NCBI GenBank assembly: GCA_023512135.1
Contig: JAIMAG010000001.1
Coordinates: 310,001-374,000, forward strand
Source of the DNA: Terriglobia bacterium
GTDB taxonomy: Bacteria; Acidobacteriota; Terriglobia; Acidiferrales; UBA7541
Direction of reading: 5' to 3'
DNA: 64,000 nt
Shown here: in pieces, positions 41,813 through 51,955 of the stretch
Layout: every line of letters begins with the position of its first letter
Position numbering within the stretch: position 1 is the stretch's first letter
The notes under the pieces: generated by a model
What the model was told of the DNA's origin: nothing
Database searches by the model: none
What the model saw: the letters and a program-made list of their open reading frames with translations, nothing else
Made by a program: the position numbers and the translations under genes

Positions 41813-41996
41813 ACCGTACTCATCTTTGCCTACGGGCCCGACAGCGTCAACCGTCGTTGCGTAACAGCAACGGAGACGACCGCCCGCAGCCGGGGCACCG
41901 ATTCGTCTTGCTGGCCCTCGACTTCGCGATACAATGGAGAGCTTTCCGCCGGCTGGGCCTGCGGGCGGAAGGCCTGTTGCCCGGAAGGAGTTTCGC

Positions 41997-43391
41997 ATGC
42001 AGCTTGCCGAATATATCGACAGCAAACGTCAGCAACACCTGAACGAACTGCTCGAATTTCTCAGCATACCCAGTGTGAGCACGAAATCGGAACACAAGGC
42101 CGACATTCAGCGCGCGGCCGAGTGGGTGGCGAATGCGCTTCGTCGGGCCGGATTCGAGAAAGTCGAAATCGTGCCCACCGCAGGCCACCCGGTGGTGTTT
42201 GCCGAGTGGACCGGCGCGCCGGGCAAACCCACCGTGCTGCTCTACGGCCACTACGACGTGCAGCCGCCGGAGCCGCTCGAGCTGTGGACCTCGCCGCCCT
42301 TCCAGGGTACCGTGCGCAACGGCAACCTCTACGGCCGGGGCACTGCCGACGACAAGGGGCAGGTGCACATCCACCTGAAAGCGCTGGAAGCCCTGATGGA
42401 GCACGAAGGCCGGCTGCCGGTGAACGTGAAAGTGATGATCGAAGGCGAAGAAGAAACCGGCAGCACGAACCTGTGGAACTTCGTTGAAAAATTCCGCGAC
42501 CGCCTGAAGGCGGATGCCCTGGTCGTTTCCGACACGTCCATGCTGGCCAAGGGCGTTCCGTCCGTCACCTACGGTCTGCGCGGGCTGAACTACTACCAGA
42601 TCGAAATTACCGGCCCGGCGCAAGACCTGCACTCGGGCGTTTTCGGGGGGCCCGCGCCTAACCCCTTGCGCATTCTGTGCGAGCTGTTCGCCAAATTGCA
42701 CGACCGGAACAATCGCGTCGCCATCCCCGGTTTTTACCGGGACGTCGCGCCGCTTTCCAGAAAGGAGCGCAAGGCGCTGAACGCGCTGCCTTGGAGCAAA
42801 AAAGAATTCCTGAAGACGGTGGGAGCGAAAGGGCCGGGGTACGTGCCGGAGAAAGGCTACTCGATTATCGAGCAGCTCTGGTGCCGGCCCACGCTCGAGC
42901 TGAACGGCATCTGGGGCGGCTACACCGGCGAAGGAGCGAAGACGGTCATCCCTTCGAAAGCCTGGGCCAAGTTCTCCACGAGGCTCGTGCCGAATCAAGA
43001 CCCGGAGAAAATTGCCAAGCTGGTGGAAAAGCACATCCGGAAGCTGCTGCCGAAAACCGTCACCTGTGAATTCAAAGTGCTCAGCATGGGCAAGCCGTGG
43101 GTGGCGCCGTTCGATCATCCTTTCTTCCAGGCGGCGCAGCGCGCGCTGGAACGCGGTTTCGGGAAAAAGGCCGTGTTCATCCGCGAAGGCGGCTCGATTC
43201 CATTTGTTACGCAGATGTACGACACCTTCCGCGTGCCCTGCATCCTGATTGGCTTCGGTCTGCCCGACGAGAATGCCCACGCACCGGACGAACACCTGAA
43301 CCTGGAAAACTATTTCGGAGGCATCAAGTCCATTGCCTTCTTCTATCAGGAGCTGGGAAAGCTGGAGGCCAACGGGAGCAAGAGAAAATAG
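41997..43391 (+). CDS. M20 family metallopeptidase (dipeptidase/deacylase)
   Basis: 464 residues. Metal ligands: LLYGHYDVQPPEP (histidine and aspartate), GRGTADDKGQ, and EGEEETGS (catalytic base and ligand). The lid domain includes the ITGPAQDLHSGVFGG segment, with a histidine as in dimeric M20 dipeptidases. It most resembles cytosolic non-specific dipeptidases (CNDP-like). The ATG at 41997 has GGAAGGAG upstream; a 41934 start has none. It precedes the second polysaccharide cluster by 36 bp and may be co-transcribed without being part of that pathway. Confidence 0.88.
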   Translation: MQLAEYIDSKRQQHLNELLEFLSIPSVSTKSEHKADIQRAAEWVANALRRAGFEKVEIVPTAGHPVVFAEWTGAPGKPTVLLYGHYDVQPPEPLELWTSPPFQGTVRNGNLYGRGTADDKGQVHIHLKALEALMEHEGRLPVNVKVMIEGEEETGSTNLWNFVEKFRDRLKADALVVSDTSMLAKGVPSVTYGLRGLNYYQIEITGPAQDLHSGVFGGPAPNPLRILCELFAKLHDRNNRVAIPGFYRDVAPLSRKERKALNALPWSKKEFLKTVGAKGPGYVPEKGYSIIEQLWCRPTLELNGIWGGYTGEGAKTVIPSKAWAKFSTRLVPNQDPEKIAKLVEKHIRKLLPKTVTCEFKVLSMGKPWVAPFDHPFFQAAQRALERGFGKKAVFIREGGSIPFVTQMYDTFRVPCILIGFGLPDENAHAPDEHLNLENYFGGIKSIAFFYQELGKLEANGSKRK

Positions 43392-43427
43392 GCGGCTGGG
43401 CCGTAACCGGTGCCGTGGGACGCCTGC

Positions 43428-44591
43428 ATGCGCATCCTGATGGTGAGTCAGGTGTACGATCCATTCCACCATCTGGGCGGACCCGCCTTCAAAGTCCGCG
43501 CGCTGGCCGAACACCTGGCTCGCCGCGGCCAGAGCGTAGCCGTGCTGACCACCTCTCTCGGGCCGCAGCAGCCGCCGGGGCGCGTCTGGCAGGGCTCTGT
43601 AGAAGCCATCTATCTGAAGCCGTGGCTTCGCTACCGCGCCACGACCTGGAACGCCGGGCTGGTTTCCTTCTGTCGTCGGGAATTGCGTCGCTTCGAGCTG
43701 GTGCACATCTTTGGCCTCTATGACCTGCTCGGGCCGATCGTTGCCCGCTTCTGCCGCCGCTGGCGGATTCCTTATCTGATTGAGCCGCTGGGCATGACCC
43801 GTCCGATCGACCGCAGCTTCCGGCTCAAGCGGCTCTGGCACGGGTTGTTCGGAGACGACTACCTGCACCGGGCACGCGCGCTGGTGGCCACTTCCGAGCA
43901 GGAACAGGAAGAGCTGCTGGCCGAGGGTTTTCCCGCCGAACAGATTTTTCTCCGCTACAACGGGCTTGACCTGAACCAGTTCCGCGAGCTGCCCCCGCGC
44001 GGTGCGTTCCGCCGCAGGCACGGCATCGCGCCGGAGGAGCCGCTGCTGCTTTTCCTCGGCCGCCTGATTCCGCGCAAAGGCGCCGATCTGGCTATCGAAG
44101 CGTTCGCCCGCGCACTGCCGACCACTGGGCACCTGGTGATTGCCGGGCCGGAAGGCGAAGTTGGATATTTGCATACACTGAAGCGGATGAGCGAACGGTC
44201 AGGCTGTGCTGAGCGCGTTCTTTTTACCGGGGCTTTGTTCGATCGCGAAAAACTGGAAGCGCTGGTGGATGCGGATGTTTTCCTGCTGCCCTCGCGGTAC
44301 GAGAATTTTGCAAACACGGCTGCCGAGGCGGTGGCCTGCGGCACGCCGGTGATTATCACCGAGCACTGCGGCATCAGCCGGCTGGTCGCTGACCGCGTGG
44401 GGTTGGTGGTGCCGCGCGAGGTGTCGGCGCTGACCGAGGCCATTCGCCGGTTGATTTCTGACGCGGAACTCCACGAACGCTTCCGCCGGGCCTGCCCCGA
44501 ATTCGCTGCCAGATTGAGCTGGGAGACCCTGTCGCAGGTTGCCGAGCAGCACTACCTGCACCTGCTGGACCGACAGAATGCCCGCGATTGA
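43428..44591 (+). CDS. Glycosyltransferase family 4
   Basis: 387 residues. MRILMVSQVYDPFHHLGGP opens the acceptor domain. Donor domain motifs: LFLGRLIPRKGADLAIEAF and the E-x7-E motif YENFANTAAEAVA. It should transfer a hexose or a derivative to the second polysaccharide. The start at 43428 is preferred over 43410 because of the strand-forming MRILMVSQ. It is first of the co-directional genes 43428-56388. Confidence 0.88.
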   Translation: MRILMVSQVYDPFHHLGGPAFKVRALAEHLARRGQSVAVLTTSLGPQQPPGRVWQGSVEAIYLKPWLRYRATTWNAGLVSFCRRELRRFELVHIFGLYDLLGPIVARFCRRWRIPYLIEPLGMTRPIDRSFRLKRLWHGLFGDDYLHRARALVATSEQEQEELLAEGFPAEQIFLRYNGLDLNQFRELPPRGAFRRRHGIAPEEPLLLFLGRLIPRKGADLAIEAFARALPTTGHLVIAGPEGEVGYLHTLKRMSERSGCAERVLFTGALFDREKLEALVDADVFLLPSRYENFANTAAEAVACGTPVIITEHCGISRLVADRVGLVVPREVSALTEAIRRLISDAELHERFRRACPEFAARLSWETLSQVAEQHYLHLLDRQNARD

Positions 44592-44633
44592 TTTTCGTTT
44601 TGCAGCGAGTTGCCTTTCTGCCGGAGCCACCTG

Positions 44634-46592
44634 ATGTGCGGCATTTGCGGCGTCATCGGACCCGAGGTCACGGCCCGCGCGACGGATGCGGAGGCCGCTG
44701 TTCGCAGGATGCTGGCCGCGCTGGTTCACCGCGGCCCGGATGACGAAGGGCTCCTGGTGGACCCGCCGGTGGCCCTCGGCATGCGCCGGTTGAGCATCAT
44801 TGACCTCGCCGGCGGACACCAGCCCGTCTTCAACGAAGATGACACTGTGTGTGTTGTGCTGAATGGAGAAATCTACAACTACCAGTACCTGCGCACTGTG
44901 CTGGAATCGCTGGGGCACCGCTTCCGCACCCATTCCGACACCGAAACCGTCGTGCACGCCTTTGAGCAATGGGGCCCGGACTGCGTACGGCACCTGCGCG
45001 GAATGTTTGCCTTCGCTGTGGTCGAGTGGGCGCGCGGCGCCGGCAGAAGGCCGCTCCGAATCTTCCTGGCACGCGACCGACTGGGCATCAAGCCGCTCTA
45101 CTACACCTTTGCCGAAGGCAACCTGCTCTTTGCCTCCGAAGTGCGTGCTCTGCTTGCCAGCGGCTGGATCAGCAGAACGCTGAATCCGGCGGCGCTTGAA
45201 AGCTATCTGCTATTCGGCTCGGTCAGCGAGCCGGAAACTCTGCTCGAAGGCATCTTCTCGCTTCCCCCCGGCGAGACTGCGACCATCACGCTGGATCCGG
45301 AACGGCCGGTCAGTCTGCAGACCGAGCGCTACTGGTCGGCCAGCGAGCTTGCACCGGAACTGTCGATGTCATCCCGCCGCCCGCGCGCGCTTCGGGGTGC
45401 GCGCGCATCGGTTCGCGAAGCACTCGAGCACTCGATTCGACTGCATCTGCTGGCCGATGTGCCCGTTGGCATCTTCCTCAGCAGCGGCATAGATTCAACT
45501 GCGGTCGCGGCTCTCGCCGCACGCCTGCACCCGGGCATCCACACCTTCACCGTGGTCTTTCCTGAAGCCGACTACAGCGAAGCGGCACTGGCCCGGCAGA
45601 CCGCCCGCCATTTGCAGACGACCCATCGGGAGCTGCCCCTGAGCGGGGAGGAGATGCTCGTCCGCGTCGAAGCCGCCGTGGCCGCGCTCGATCAGCCCAG
45701 CATGAATGGCATCAACACGTACTTTGTTTCCTGGGCAGTGAGGCAGGCCGGATTGAAAGTGGCGCTGTCGGGGCTGGGTGGCGACGAGGTCTTTGGCGGC
45801 TATCGTACGTTTCGCTCTGCGCCCTGGCTGGAGCGCTTGTGCCGTCTGTCGGGCCCGCTGCCCGGTGTGTTGCGCGCGGCGCTGGCTCCGCTGCTGCGGC
45901 GGGCTGCCGACAGTCCCGATGCCCAGCGCAAGTTGCTCGCCGCCTGGCAGAATCCAGCAGTGCTGCCGCACCCGTTCTACTTCACCCGGCTGCTGTTTGC
46001 TCCCGAGCAGGTTCGAGCGCTGCTCCGCGATGCTGGCGCCTCGGACAAAGCCTGGCGCCGCTGGCTCGGCCATGCCGTCGCCGAAAGCGCCGGCTGGGAT
46101 GCCTTCAGCCGGACGAGCTGGCTGGAAATGCGTTCCTACCTGGTGAACACCCTGCTGCGCGACACCGATGCGATGAGCATGGCCCACTCGCTCGAAGTTC
46201 GCGTACCGCTGCTCGACCACGTGCTCGTGGAGACAGTCGGCCGGCTGCCCGTCGCCGTGAAGAGGCGTCCCGGCCACCCGAAGGCCCTGCTCGTGGAAGC
46301 CCTGGGCGCGCTTCTGCCTGCAGAGGTCGTTCGCCAGCCCAAGCGCACCTTCACGCTGCCCTGGGAACATTGGCTGCGCGGACCGTTGCAAGAAAATGTC
46401 GCTGCTCAGCTTCGGCAATTGACACCGGCGCTGAAAGCGGCTCTAAATGAAAGGGCCGTGCGGCAGGTGTGGGAAGATTTTCTGGCGCGGCGCACCAGTT
46501 GGTCTCGTCCCTGGAGCCTGTTCGTGCTGAACGCCTGGGTGCAGCGGCACATCGAAAGCAACAGCTCAGCCGGCGCGGCCGAACTCGGCTGA
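44634..46592 (+). CDS. asnB: Glutamine-hydrolysing asparagine synthase-like amidotransferase
   Basis: 652 residues. The start is MCGICG, so the mature N-terminal cysteine is the glutaminase nucleophile; an open frame exists 24 bp upstream but would block it. The glutaminase domain holds RRLSIIDLAGGHQP. The synthase domain has the PP-loop FLSSGIDSTAVAAL and a conserved GLGGDEVFGGY. In EPS loci, these enzymes are thought to amidate uronic acids or sugars rather than make asparagine (family TIGR03108 type). That fits a uronate-containing polymer here. Confidence 0.88.
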   Translation: MCGICGVIGPEVTARATDAEAAVRRMLAALVHRGPDDEGLLVDPPVALGMRRLSIIDLAGGHQPVFNEDDTVCVVLNGEIYNYQYLRTVLESLGHRFRTHSDTETVVHAFEQWGPDCVRHLRGMFAFAVVEWARGAGRRPLRIFLARDRLGIKPLYYTFAEGNLLFASEVRALLASGWISRTLNPAALESYLLFGSVSEPETLLEGIFSLPPGETATITLDPERPVSLQTERYWSASELAPELSMSSRRPRALRGARASVREALEHSIRLHLLADVPVGIFLSSGIDSTAVAALAARLHPGIHTFTVVFPEADYSEAALARQTARHLQTTHRELPLSGEEMLVRVEAAVAALDQPSMNGINTYFVSWAVRQAGLKVALSGLGGDEVFGGYRTFRSAPWLERLCRLSGPLPGVLRAALAPLLRRAADSPDAQRKLLAAWQNPAVLPHPFYFTRLLFAPEQVRALLRDAGASDKAWRRWLGHAVAESAGWDAFSRTSWLEMRSYLVNTLLRDTDAMSMAHSLEVRVPLLDHVLVETVGRLPVAVKRRPGHPKALLVEALGALLPAEVVRQPKRTFTLPWEHWLRGPLQENVAAQLRQLTPALKAALNERAVRQVWEDFLARRTSWSRPWSLFVLNAWVQRHIESNSSAGAAELG

Positions 46593-46595
46593 CGT

Positions 46596-48356
46596 ATGTA
46601 CATCCTCGGCATCAACGCCTTCCACGGAAACGCTTCAGCGGCGCTGGTCGCCGACGGCCAGCTGGTGGCCGCGGTCGAGGAAGAACGCTTCAATCGCGTC
46701 AAATACGCGGCCGGCTTCCCGGTGCAGGCTATCCGCTACTGCCTGGCCGAAGCGGGCATCAAGCTGCAGGAAGTGGACCATGTGGCCATCCCGCGCGACC
46801 CGTGGGCGCGGCTGGGCCGCAAGCTTTTCTACGCCGTCCGCATGCCGCAGTTCGCCCGCGAACGAGCCCGGGTCCTGGCGCGGTTCGCCGGCATCGAGGA
46901 CCTGCTGGCGCAGTCCTTCGGTGTGCCGAGGGAAACGCTCGGGGTGCGTTTCCACCGTGTGGAACACCACCGTGCGCACCTGGCGAGTGCGTTCTTCGTT
47001 TCACCGTTCGACCAGGCTGCCGTGCTATCCGCCGATGGCCTGGGCGATTTTGCCAGCACGATGTGGGCGACCGGCCGCGGCCACCAGATCACTGTGCACG
47101 GCGCCGTAGCCTTTCCCCACTCGCTCGGTCTCTACTACACGGCGATCACGCAGTATCTGGGCTTCCTGAAATTCGGGGACGAGTACAAGGTCATGGGCCT
47201 GGCCGCCTACGGCGAGCCTGCCTACGGCGAGGAGTTCCGGCGCATCCTGCGTGTCGCCGACGGGATGCAGTTCCGGCTCGGTTTGGAATATTTTCGCCAC
47301 CATCGCGAAGGCGCGGAGATGAGCTGGGCTGAGGGGGACAAAACGCCCGAGCTCGGCCGGCTGTTTTCCGCGCGACTCGTCGAGCGCCTGGGCCCGGCTC
47401 GTGACCCTGCGGAGCCGCTCGAGCAGAGGCATCGCGATATCGCCGCCACGCTGCAGGCGCGGCTGGAAGACGCTTACTTTCATCTGCTGAACACACTCTA
47501 TGCGCGCACCGGGCTGAAGACACTCTGCCTGGCCGGTGGCGTGGCCTTCAACTGTGTGGCCAACGGCAAAATTTTCGAACGCACACCCTTCGAACAGGTC
47601 TACGTGCAGCCGGCGGCGGGCGATGCCGGCCTGGCCGTCGGCGCTGCCTTCCACGTCTATCACCAGGTGCTCGGCCAGCCCCGTCGCTTCGTCATGGATC
47701 ACGCCTATTGGGGGCCGGGGTTCTCCCCCGAGCAGATCCGCCGTGCGCTCGACGCCAGCGCGGTTGCCCGCAGCGGTTTGCTGATCGCCGAGCTGCCACC
47801 CGAACGGCTCGTTCGGGAAACTGCGCGCCGGATTGCGGCGGGCAAAATCGTCGGATGGTTCCAGGGACGCGCTGAGTGGGGACCGCGCGCGCTCGGCAAT
47901 CGCAGCATCGTCGCCGACCCGCGCCGCCCGGAAATGAAACAGATACTGAACGAGCGCGTCAAGCACCGGGAAAGCTTCCGCCCGTTCGCGCCATCCATCC
48001 TGGAAGAGGCCGTGGGCGACTACTTCACCTGCACCCACCCCTCGCCCTTTATGACCCTGGCCTATCCGGTTCGTCCAGAGCGCCGCGAGGCGATCCCGGC
48101 TCCCACCCACGTGGATGGCACGGGCCGCCTGCAAACTGTCCGGCGGGACACCAATCCGCTTTACTGGCAACTGATCAAGGAATTCGAGACCTGCACCGGA
48201 GTGCCCGTGGTGTTGAACACGTCTTTCAATGACAATGAACCGATCGTCACGCGCCCGGAAGAAGCTCTGGACTGTTTTCTGCGGACGAAGATGGACGTAC
48301 TCGTCCTCGGCCCCTACCTGATCGAAAAACCGGAGCCCGCCGCTCCGCCACTCTAG
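46596..48356 (+). CDS. Carbamoyltransferase, NodU/CmcH family
   Basis: 586 residues. N-terminal Kae1-like domain: MYILGINAFHGNASAALV, metal histidines in VEHHRAHLASAFF and an ADGLGDF acidic motif. The C-terminal domain has GWFQGRAEWGPRALGNRS and PVVLNTSFNDNEPIV, both hallmarks. The enzyme makes carbamoyl-adenylate from carbamoyl phosphate and ATP and carbamoylates a sugar hydroxyl. It starts 4 bp after asnB and is followed by a GT4 gene after 4 bp. It would decorate the polysaccharide or its precursor. Confidence 0.9.
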   Translation: MYILGINAFHGNASAALVADGQLVAAVEEERFNRVKYAAGFPVQAIRYCLAEAGIKLQEVDHVAIPRDPWARLGRKLFYAVRMPQFARERARVLARFAGIEDLLAQSFGVPRETLGVRFHRVEHHRAHLASAFFVSPFDQAAVLSADGLGDFASTMWATGRGHQITVHGAVAFPHSLGLYYTAITQYLGFLKFGDEYKVMGLAAYGEPAYGEEFRRILRVADGMQFRLGLEYFRHHREGAEMSWAEGDKTPELGRLFSARLVERLGPARDPAEPLEQRHRDIAATLQARLEDAYFHLLNTLYARTGLKTLCLAGGVAFNCVANGKIFERTPFEQVYVQPAAGDAGLAVGAAFHVYHQVLGQPRRFVMDHAYWGPGFSPEQIRRALDASAVARSGLLIAELPPERLVRETARRIAAGKIVGWFQGRAEWGPRALGNRSIVADPRRPEMKQILNERVKHRESFRPFAPSILEEAVGDYFTCTHPSPFMTLAYPVRPERREAIPAPTHVDGTGRLQTVRRDTNPLYWQLIKEFETCTGVPVVLNTSFNDNEPIVTRPEEALDCFLRTKMDVLVLGPYLIEKPEPAAPPL

Positions 48357-48359
48357 CCG

Positions 48360-49571
48360 ATGCACATTCTGCTGCTGAACCAGTACTATCCGCCCGACAC
48401 CGCCGCCACCGCCAGAATGGCCGCCACGATTGCCGAGACGCTGGCGGCGCGTCACCGGGTGACCGTGCTCGCTGCTCGTCCTTCCTACGACCCCACCGAA
48501 TTTCACCCCTACTATCTGCTGCGGCGCGAGGAGCACGGCAATCTGACGATCGAGCGTGTGGGTGCCACTGCTTATCCGCGCTTTCGCATGCGCGGTCGCG
48601 TGGCCAACTACCTCAGCTATCTGGCGCTGGCTGTGCCCCGTGCGCTGGTTCTCCGTGCCGATCTGATCCTGGCCATGACCGACCCACCCATAGCGGGCTT
48701 GGCCGGGGCGCTGGTCGCGTGGTGCAAGCGCCGACCGTTTCTCTACAACATCCGGGATTTGTACCCTGACATGGCGATCGGCGGTGGCATACTCCGGCCG
48801 GGCTGGTTCACGCGCTTCTGGGAATGGCTCCACCGCCGTGCTTTGCGCCGAGCTGACTGCGTGGTTGTCCTCGGCGAAGACATGCGCGAACGCATCCTGG
48901 CCAAAGGTGTGGCCGCCGAGCGTGTCTGCATTGTGCGCGACGGTGCCGCCATCCCGGAAACGCTCCCTTCGCCCGACCATCCTGTCACTCAGCAGGTGCG
49001 CTGCGGGTTTCCCTTCGTGTTGCTCCATGCCGGGAATCTAGGCTTCTATGGCGCCTGGGAAACACTGCTCACGGCGGCACGAAAGTTGCATGCGGCAGCG
49101 CCGGGACACATCGGATTGGTGTTCGTCGGCGATGGTGCCGTGCGAAAGCGGCTGGAAGCGGCTCTGGCCGAAGAGGCTTCGCCGGTGCGCTGGCTGCCCT
49201 TCCGTCCGGCCAGCGAAGTGCCTTACGTGCTGGCTGCCGGCGACCTGCATATCGTCACGGTGCGTCGCGGGCTGCAGGGTGTGGTGGTGCCCAGCAAGCT
49301 CTATCCCATTTTGGCTGCAGGACGACCGGTTCTGGCGGTGGCCCCGGAAGAATCCGATGTGGCCCGCATCGTCCGCCGCACCGGCTGCGGTCTGGTCGCC
49401 GACCCGGACGACCCGGACGCGGTGGCCCGTGCCGTGCTTACTGTTTACCAGGATAGAACCCGACTGGCCGAGATGGGACAGCGCGCGCGGGAAGCCGCGA
49501 GGGAATATGATAGAGTGAAACAGCTCGAACGATTTATGGAACTCATCGAATCCCTCACAGCGAGCCCCTGA
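48360..49571 (+). CDS. Glycosyltransferase family 4 (WcaI/WbuB-like)
   Basis: 403 residues. MHILLLNQYYPPDTAATARM is the signature of WbuB/WcaI-like fucosyl or N-acetyl-fucosaminyl transferases. The middle has YNIRDLYPDMAIGGG (D-L-Y-P-D common to this subgroup). The C-terminal half has VVVPSKLYPILAAGRPVLAV in the place of the E-x7-E motif. The donor is probably a deoxy-sugar nucleotide, but no synthesis genes for one are in view. Confidence 0.88.
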   Translation: MHILLLNQYYPPDTAATARMAATIAETLAARHRVTVLAARPSYDPTEFHPYYLLRREEHGNLTIERVGATAYPRFRMRGRVANYLSYLALAVPRALVLRADLILAMTDPPIAGLAGALVAWCKRRPFLYNIRDLYPDMAIGGGILRPGWFTRFWEWLHRRALRRADCVVVLGEDMRERILAKGVAAERVCIVRDGAAIPETLPSPDHPVTQQVRCGFPFVLLHAGNLGFYGAWETLLTAARKLHAAAPGHIGLVFVGDGAVRKRLEAALAEEASPVRWLPFRPASEVPYVLAAGDLHIVTVRRGLQGVVVPSKLYPILAAGRPVLAVAPEESDVARIVRRTGCGLVADPDDPDAVARAVLTVYQDRTRLAEMGQRAREAAREYDRVKQLERFMELIESLTASP

Positions 49572-49580
49572 GGAGGAAGG

Positions 49581-50618
49581 TTGGCTGTCAAGCATGCGGA
49601 AAGCTTCTGGGCAGGCAAGAAGGTGCTGGTCACCGGCGGCGCATCTTTCATCGGTTCGCACCTGGTGGACCGGCTGGTCGAGGGCGGCGCGCGCGTTCGC
49701 GTGGTGGACGATCTGACCAGCGGGCGGCTGGAGAACCTCGCTGCGCACCTGAGCAATGGACAGGTGGAGTTCCGCCAGGCCGACCTTCGCGAACCCGGTA
49801 TCGCGCGCCAGGCTATGGAAGGTGTTCACGTCGTCTTCCACCTGGCCGCCGACCATGGCGGACGCGGCTATGTGGATTTGCATCAGGCAGGGCCGGCGTC
49901 GAACCTCTTCCTGGACGGACTGATCTTCTGGGAAGCGCTGCGGGCTCGCGTGGACAAGGTCGTGTTCGCTTCTTCCGGCTGCGTCTATCCCAACTATCTG
50001 CAGTCCGACCCGGACCAGGAACTGTATCTGACCGAAGACGTCGTCCGGCCCCCGCACGATGCCGACAACATGTACGGCTGGGCCAAGCTGATGGGTGAGC
50101 TGACTCTGCAGGCCTACGCCAGGGAGCACGGCCTGAAGGCCGCCTCCTGCCGCTACTTCACCGTGTATGGTCCGCGGGGCGTGGAAAATCACGCCGTGAT
50201 TGCCATGATCGCCCGCGCCTTCATCCGCCAGAATCCCTTCGAAGTCTGGGGCGACGGCAACCAGGTGCGCAACTGGACCTATATTGACGACATCGTGTCC
50301 GGTACCCTGCTCGCGGCCGAAAAGATCGACGACGGCACCGCGGTCAATCTCGGCACCATGGAGCGCGTGCGCGTGCTCGATGCGGTGAAGATGATTCTGG
50401 AATACACCGGCCATCGCGCGGAAATCAAGCTCCGGCCCGACATGCCCACCGGTCCGCTGAATCGCGTGGCGGACAATTCCCTGGCCCGGCGGCTGCTCGG
50501 CTGGCAGCCGCAGGTGCCGTTTCGCGAGGGTGTCCGCCGCACCATTGACTGGTATTTTTCGACCAAAAAGCCCGAGGAGGTCCGTGCCATTCTCCATCGC
50601 ATGCTGACCGAACGATGA
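49581..50618 (+). CDS. NAD-dependent sugar epimerase/dehydratase (GDP-mannose 3,5-epimerase-like)
   Basis: 345 residues of the extended SDR fold. LVTGGASFIGSHLVD is the cofactor site, SSGCVYPN and NMYGWAKLMGE carry the catalytic serine/tyrosine/lysine, and RYFTVYGPRG follows. The SSGCVYP and YGWAK pattern recalls GDP-mannose 3,5-epimerases and GDP-fucose synthases. The start is TTG at 49581, placed right after AGGAGGAAGG, since no ATG lies near. The gene lies 9 bp after the GT4 gene. Confidence 0.82.
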   Translation: MAVKHAESFWAGKKVLVTGGASFIGSHLVDRLVEGGARVRVVDDLTSGRLENLAAHLSNGQVEFRQADLREPGIARQAMEGVHVVFHLAADHGGRGYVDLHQAGPASNLFLDGLIFWEALRARVDKVVFASSGCVYPNYLQSDPDQELYLTEDVVRPPHDADNMYGWAKLMGELTLQAYAREHGLKAASCRYFTVYGPRGVENHAVIAMIARAFIRQNPFEVWGDGNQVRNWTYIDDIVSGTLLAAEKIDDGTAVNLGTMERVRVLDAVKMILEYTGHRAEIKLRPDMPTGPLNRVADNSLARRLLGWQPQVPFREGVRRTIDWYFSTKKPEEVRAILHRMLTER

Positions 50619-50640
50619 GCTGGCCGCATCGGGAGGCGCC

Positions 50641-51696
50641 TTGGCCGATCTGATCACCTTCAGCATCGCACTGATTGCCTCGTTCGGCTTGACCGTGCCC
50701 ATTCGTCGGCTGGCCCTGCGCATCGGAATGGTCGATCTGCCCAACCCGCGCAAAGTGCACCGCACGCCCATGCCCCTGCTCGGCGGGTTGGCCATCTACG
50801 CTGGCTTTGTACTGGCGATTCTGTTTTCGACCAGCAGCCAGGTGCGCAGCCAGATGGTAGGGATCCTTGCCGGCGCCACCCTGCTCGCAGTCATCGGATT
50901 CCTGGATGACCGCGGCTGGCTGCACCATCAGGTCAAACTGTTTGTCGGCATGCCGCTTGCGGCTCTGCTGCTGCTGGCCTCCGGCATTCGCGCCGGTGTG
51001 GTGTCGTACTGGCTGCACAGCCCTGCCGGTCATCTGCTCGACGCCGCGCTGACGATCTTCTGGGTCGTCGGGATTACCGCCGCGTTCAGCATTCTGGACC
51101 ACATGGATGGCCTGTGCGCGGGCATTGCCGCCATCGCCGCTGCCTTTTTCGCTCTGCTGGCCATCCAGAGCGGTCAGGTTCTGGTCAGCACGCTGGCGGC
51201 CGCGGTGCTCGGTGCTGCACTCGGCTTCCTGCGTTGGAATTTCCGTCCGGCCAAAATCTTCATGGGAGATGGCGGAGCGCTTTTCCTCGGCTTCCTGATG
51301 GCTGCGCTGGGTCTGAAACTACGACTCACCACTGTCACCCCGCTGGCCAGTTGGCTTGTGCCGGTTTTGATTCTCGGCGTTCCCATCTTCGACACCACCT
51401 TAATCACCATCTCCCGCGTGCGACGCGGCCTGCTCCCGTTTGCCTCGCCGGGGAAAGATCACACCGCACACCGGCTCGCCAACCTCGGACTGGGACATCG
51501 CGGAGCCGTGCTGACACTCTACGGCGCCGGCCTCGCCTTTGGACTGTTGGCCTGGCTGCTCGTTCGACTGCCAGAAACAGCCGTGCTGAGCCTGGCCGGT
51601 GCGATCGCCTTCGCCATGTTGCTGGCGGTCGCCGCACTGGAACGCGCTCCCTATGAGCGCCAACAGAAATCTTCTACCTCCGCCCAGATTCCGTAA
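50641..51696 (+). CDS. WecA/MraY-type UDP-sugar:undecaprenyl-phosphate sugar-1-phosphate transferase
   Basis: 351 residues, about ten hydrophobic segments. Motifs of the PNPT family: VDLPNPRKVHRTPMPLLGG near the N-terminus, FLDDR as the first aspartate pair, ILDHMDGLCAG, and KIFMGDGGALFLGF. The HTAHRLANLGL segment matches the WecA-type HIHH-region. It starts the lipid-linked glycan by adding GlcNAc-1-P or a similar sugar. It is distinct from the initiating enzyme of the first operon (11096). The start is TTG at 50641, with GGAGGC upstream. Confidence 0.88.
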   Translation: MADLITFSIALIASFGLTVPIRRLALRIGMVDLPNPRKVHRTPMPLLGGLAIYAGFVLAILFSTSSQVRSQMVGILAGATLLAVIGFLDDRGWLHHQVKLFVGMPLAALLLLASGIRAGVVSYWLHSPAGHLLDAALTIFWVVGITAAFSILDHMDGLCAGIAAIAAAFFALLAIQSGQVLVSTLAAAVLGAALGFLRWNFRPAKIFMGDGGALFLGFLMAALGLKLRLTTVTPLASWLVPVLILGVPIFDTTLITISRVRRGLLPFASPGKDHTAHRLANLGLGHRGAVLTLYGAGLAFGLLAWLLVRLPETAVLSLAGAIAFAMLLAVAALERAPYERQQKSSTSAQIP

Positions 51697-51955
51697 CCTC
51701 AGAACTTTTCCTCAGCCATTCCTCATTGGCACAGTTTTTCCCATTCAGAAACGCTTTCCCGATTTTGGCCGCTCCGTTATACTGCTCCGCCAAAGTGTTG
51801 GCCTGTCCGGGGCAACGCAGCAAACACGGCGCTGACTGAGCAGGCTGCGCTGTTTTCTGCTCCCGGCGAAGGAGCACGGGGCCTCGCGCCGGTTGTGTTG
51901 GCTGCGGGTGGCCGTGCAAACTTTGGGCAAGGGCGACTTTCACTTTCAGAAGCAG

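Noticed and set aside
47025-49028. 667-residue open frame on the minus strand, antisense to the carbamoyltransferase and GT4 genes
   Set aside because: It is a by-product of GC-rich third codon positions: no family motif, low-complexity composition (H, G, R and Q), and both plus-strand genes fit known families end to end.
51726-51741. TGGCACAGTTTTTCCC upstream of the FAD-oxidoreductase gene as sigma-54 promoter
   Set aside because: The -24 is perfect but the -12 lacks GC (CC instead), and the gene starts over 200 bp away.
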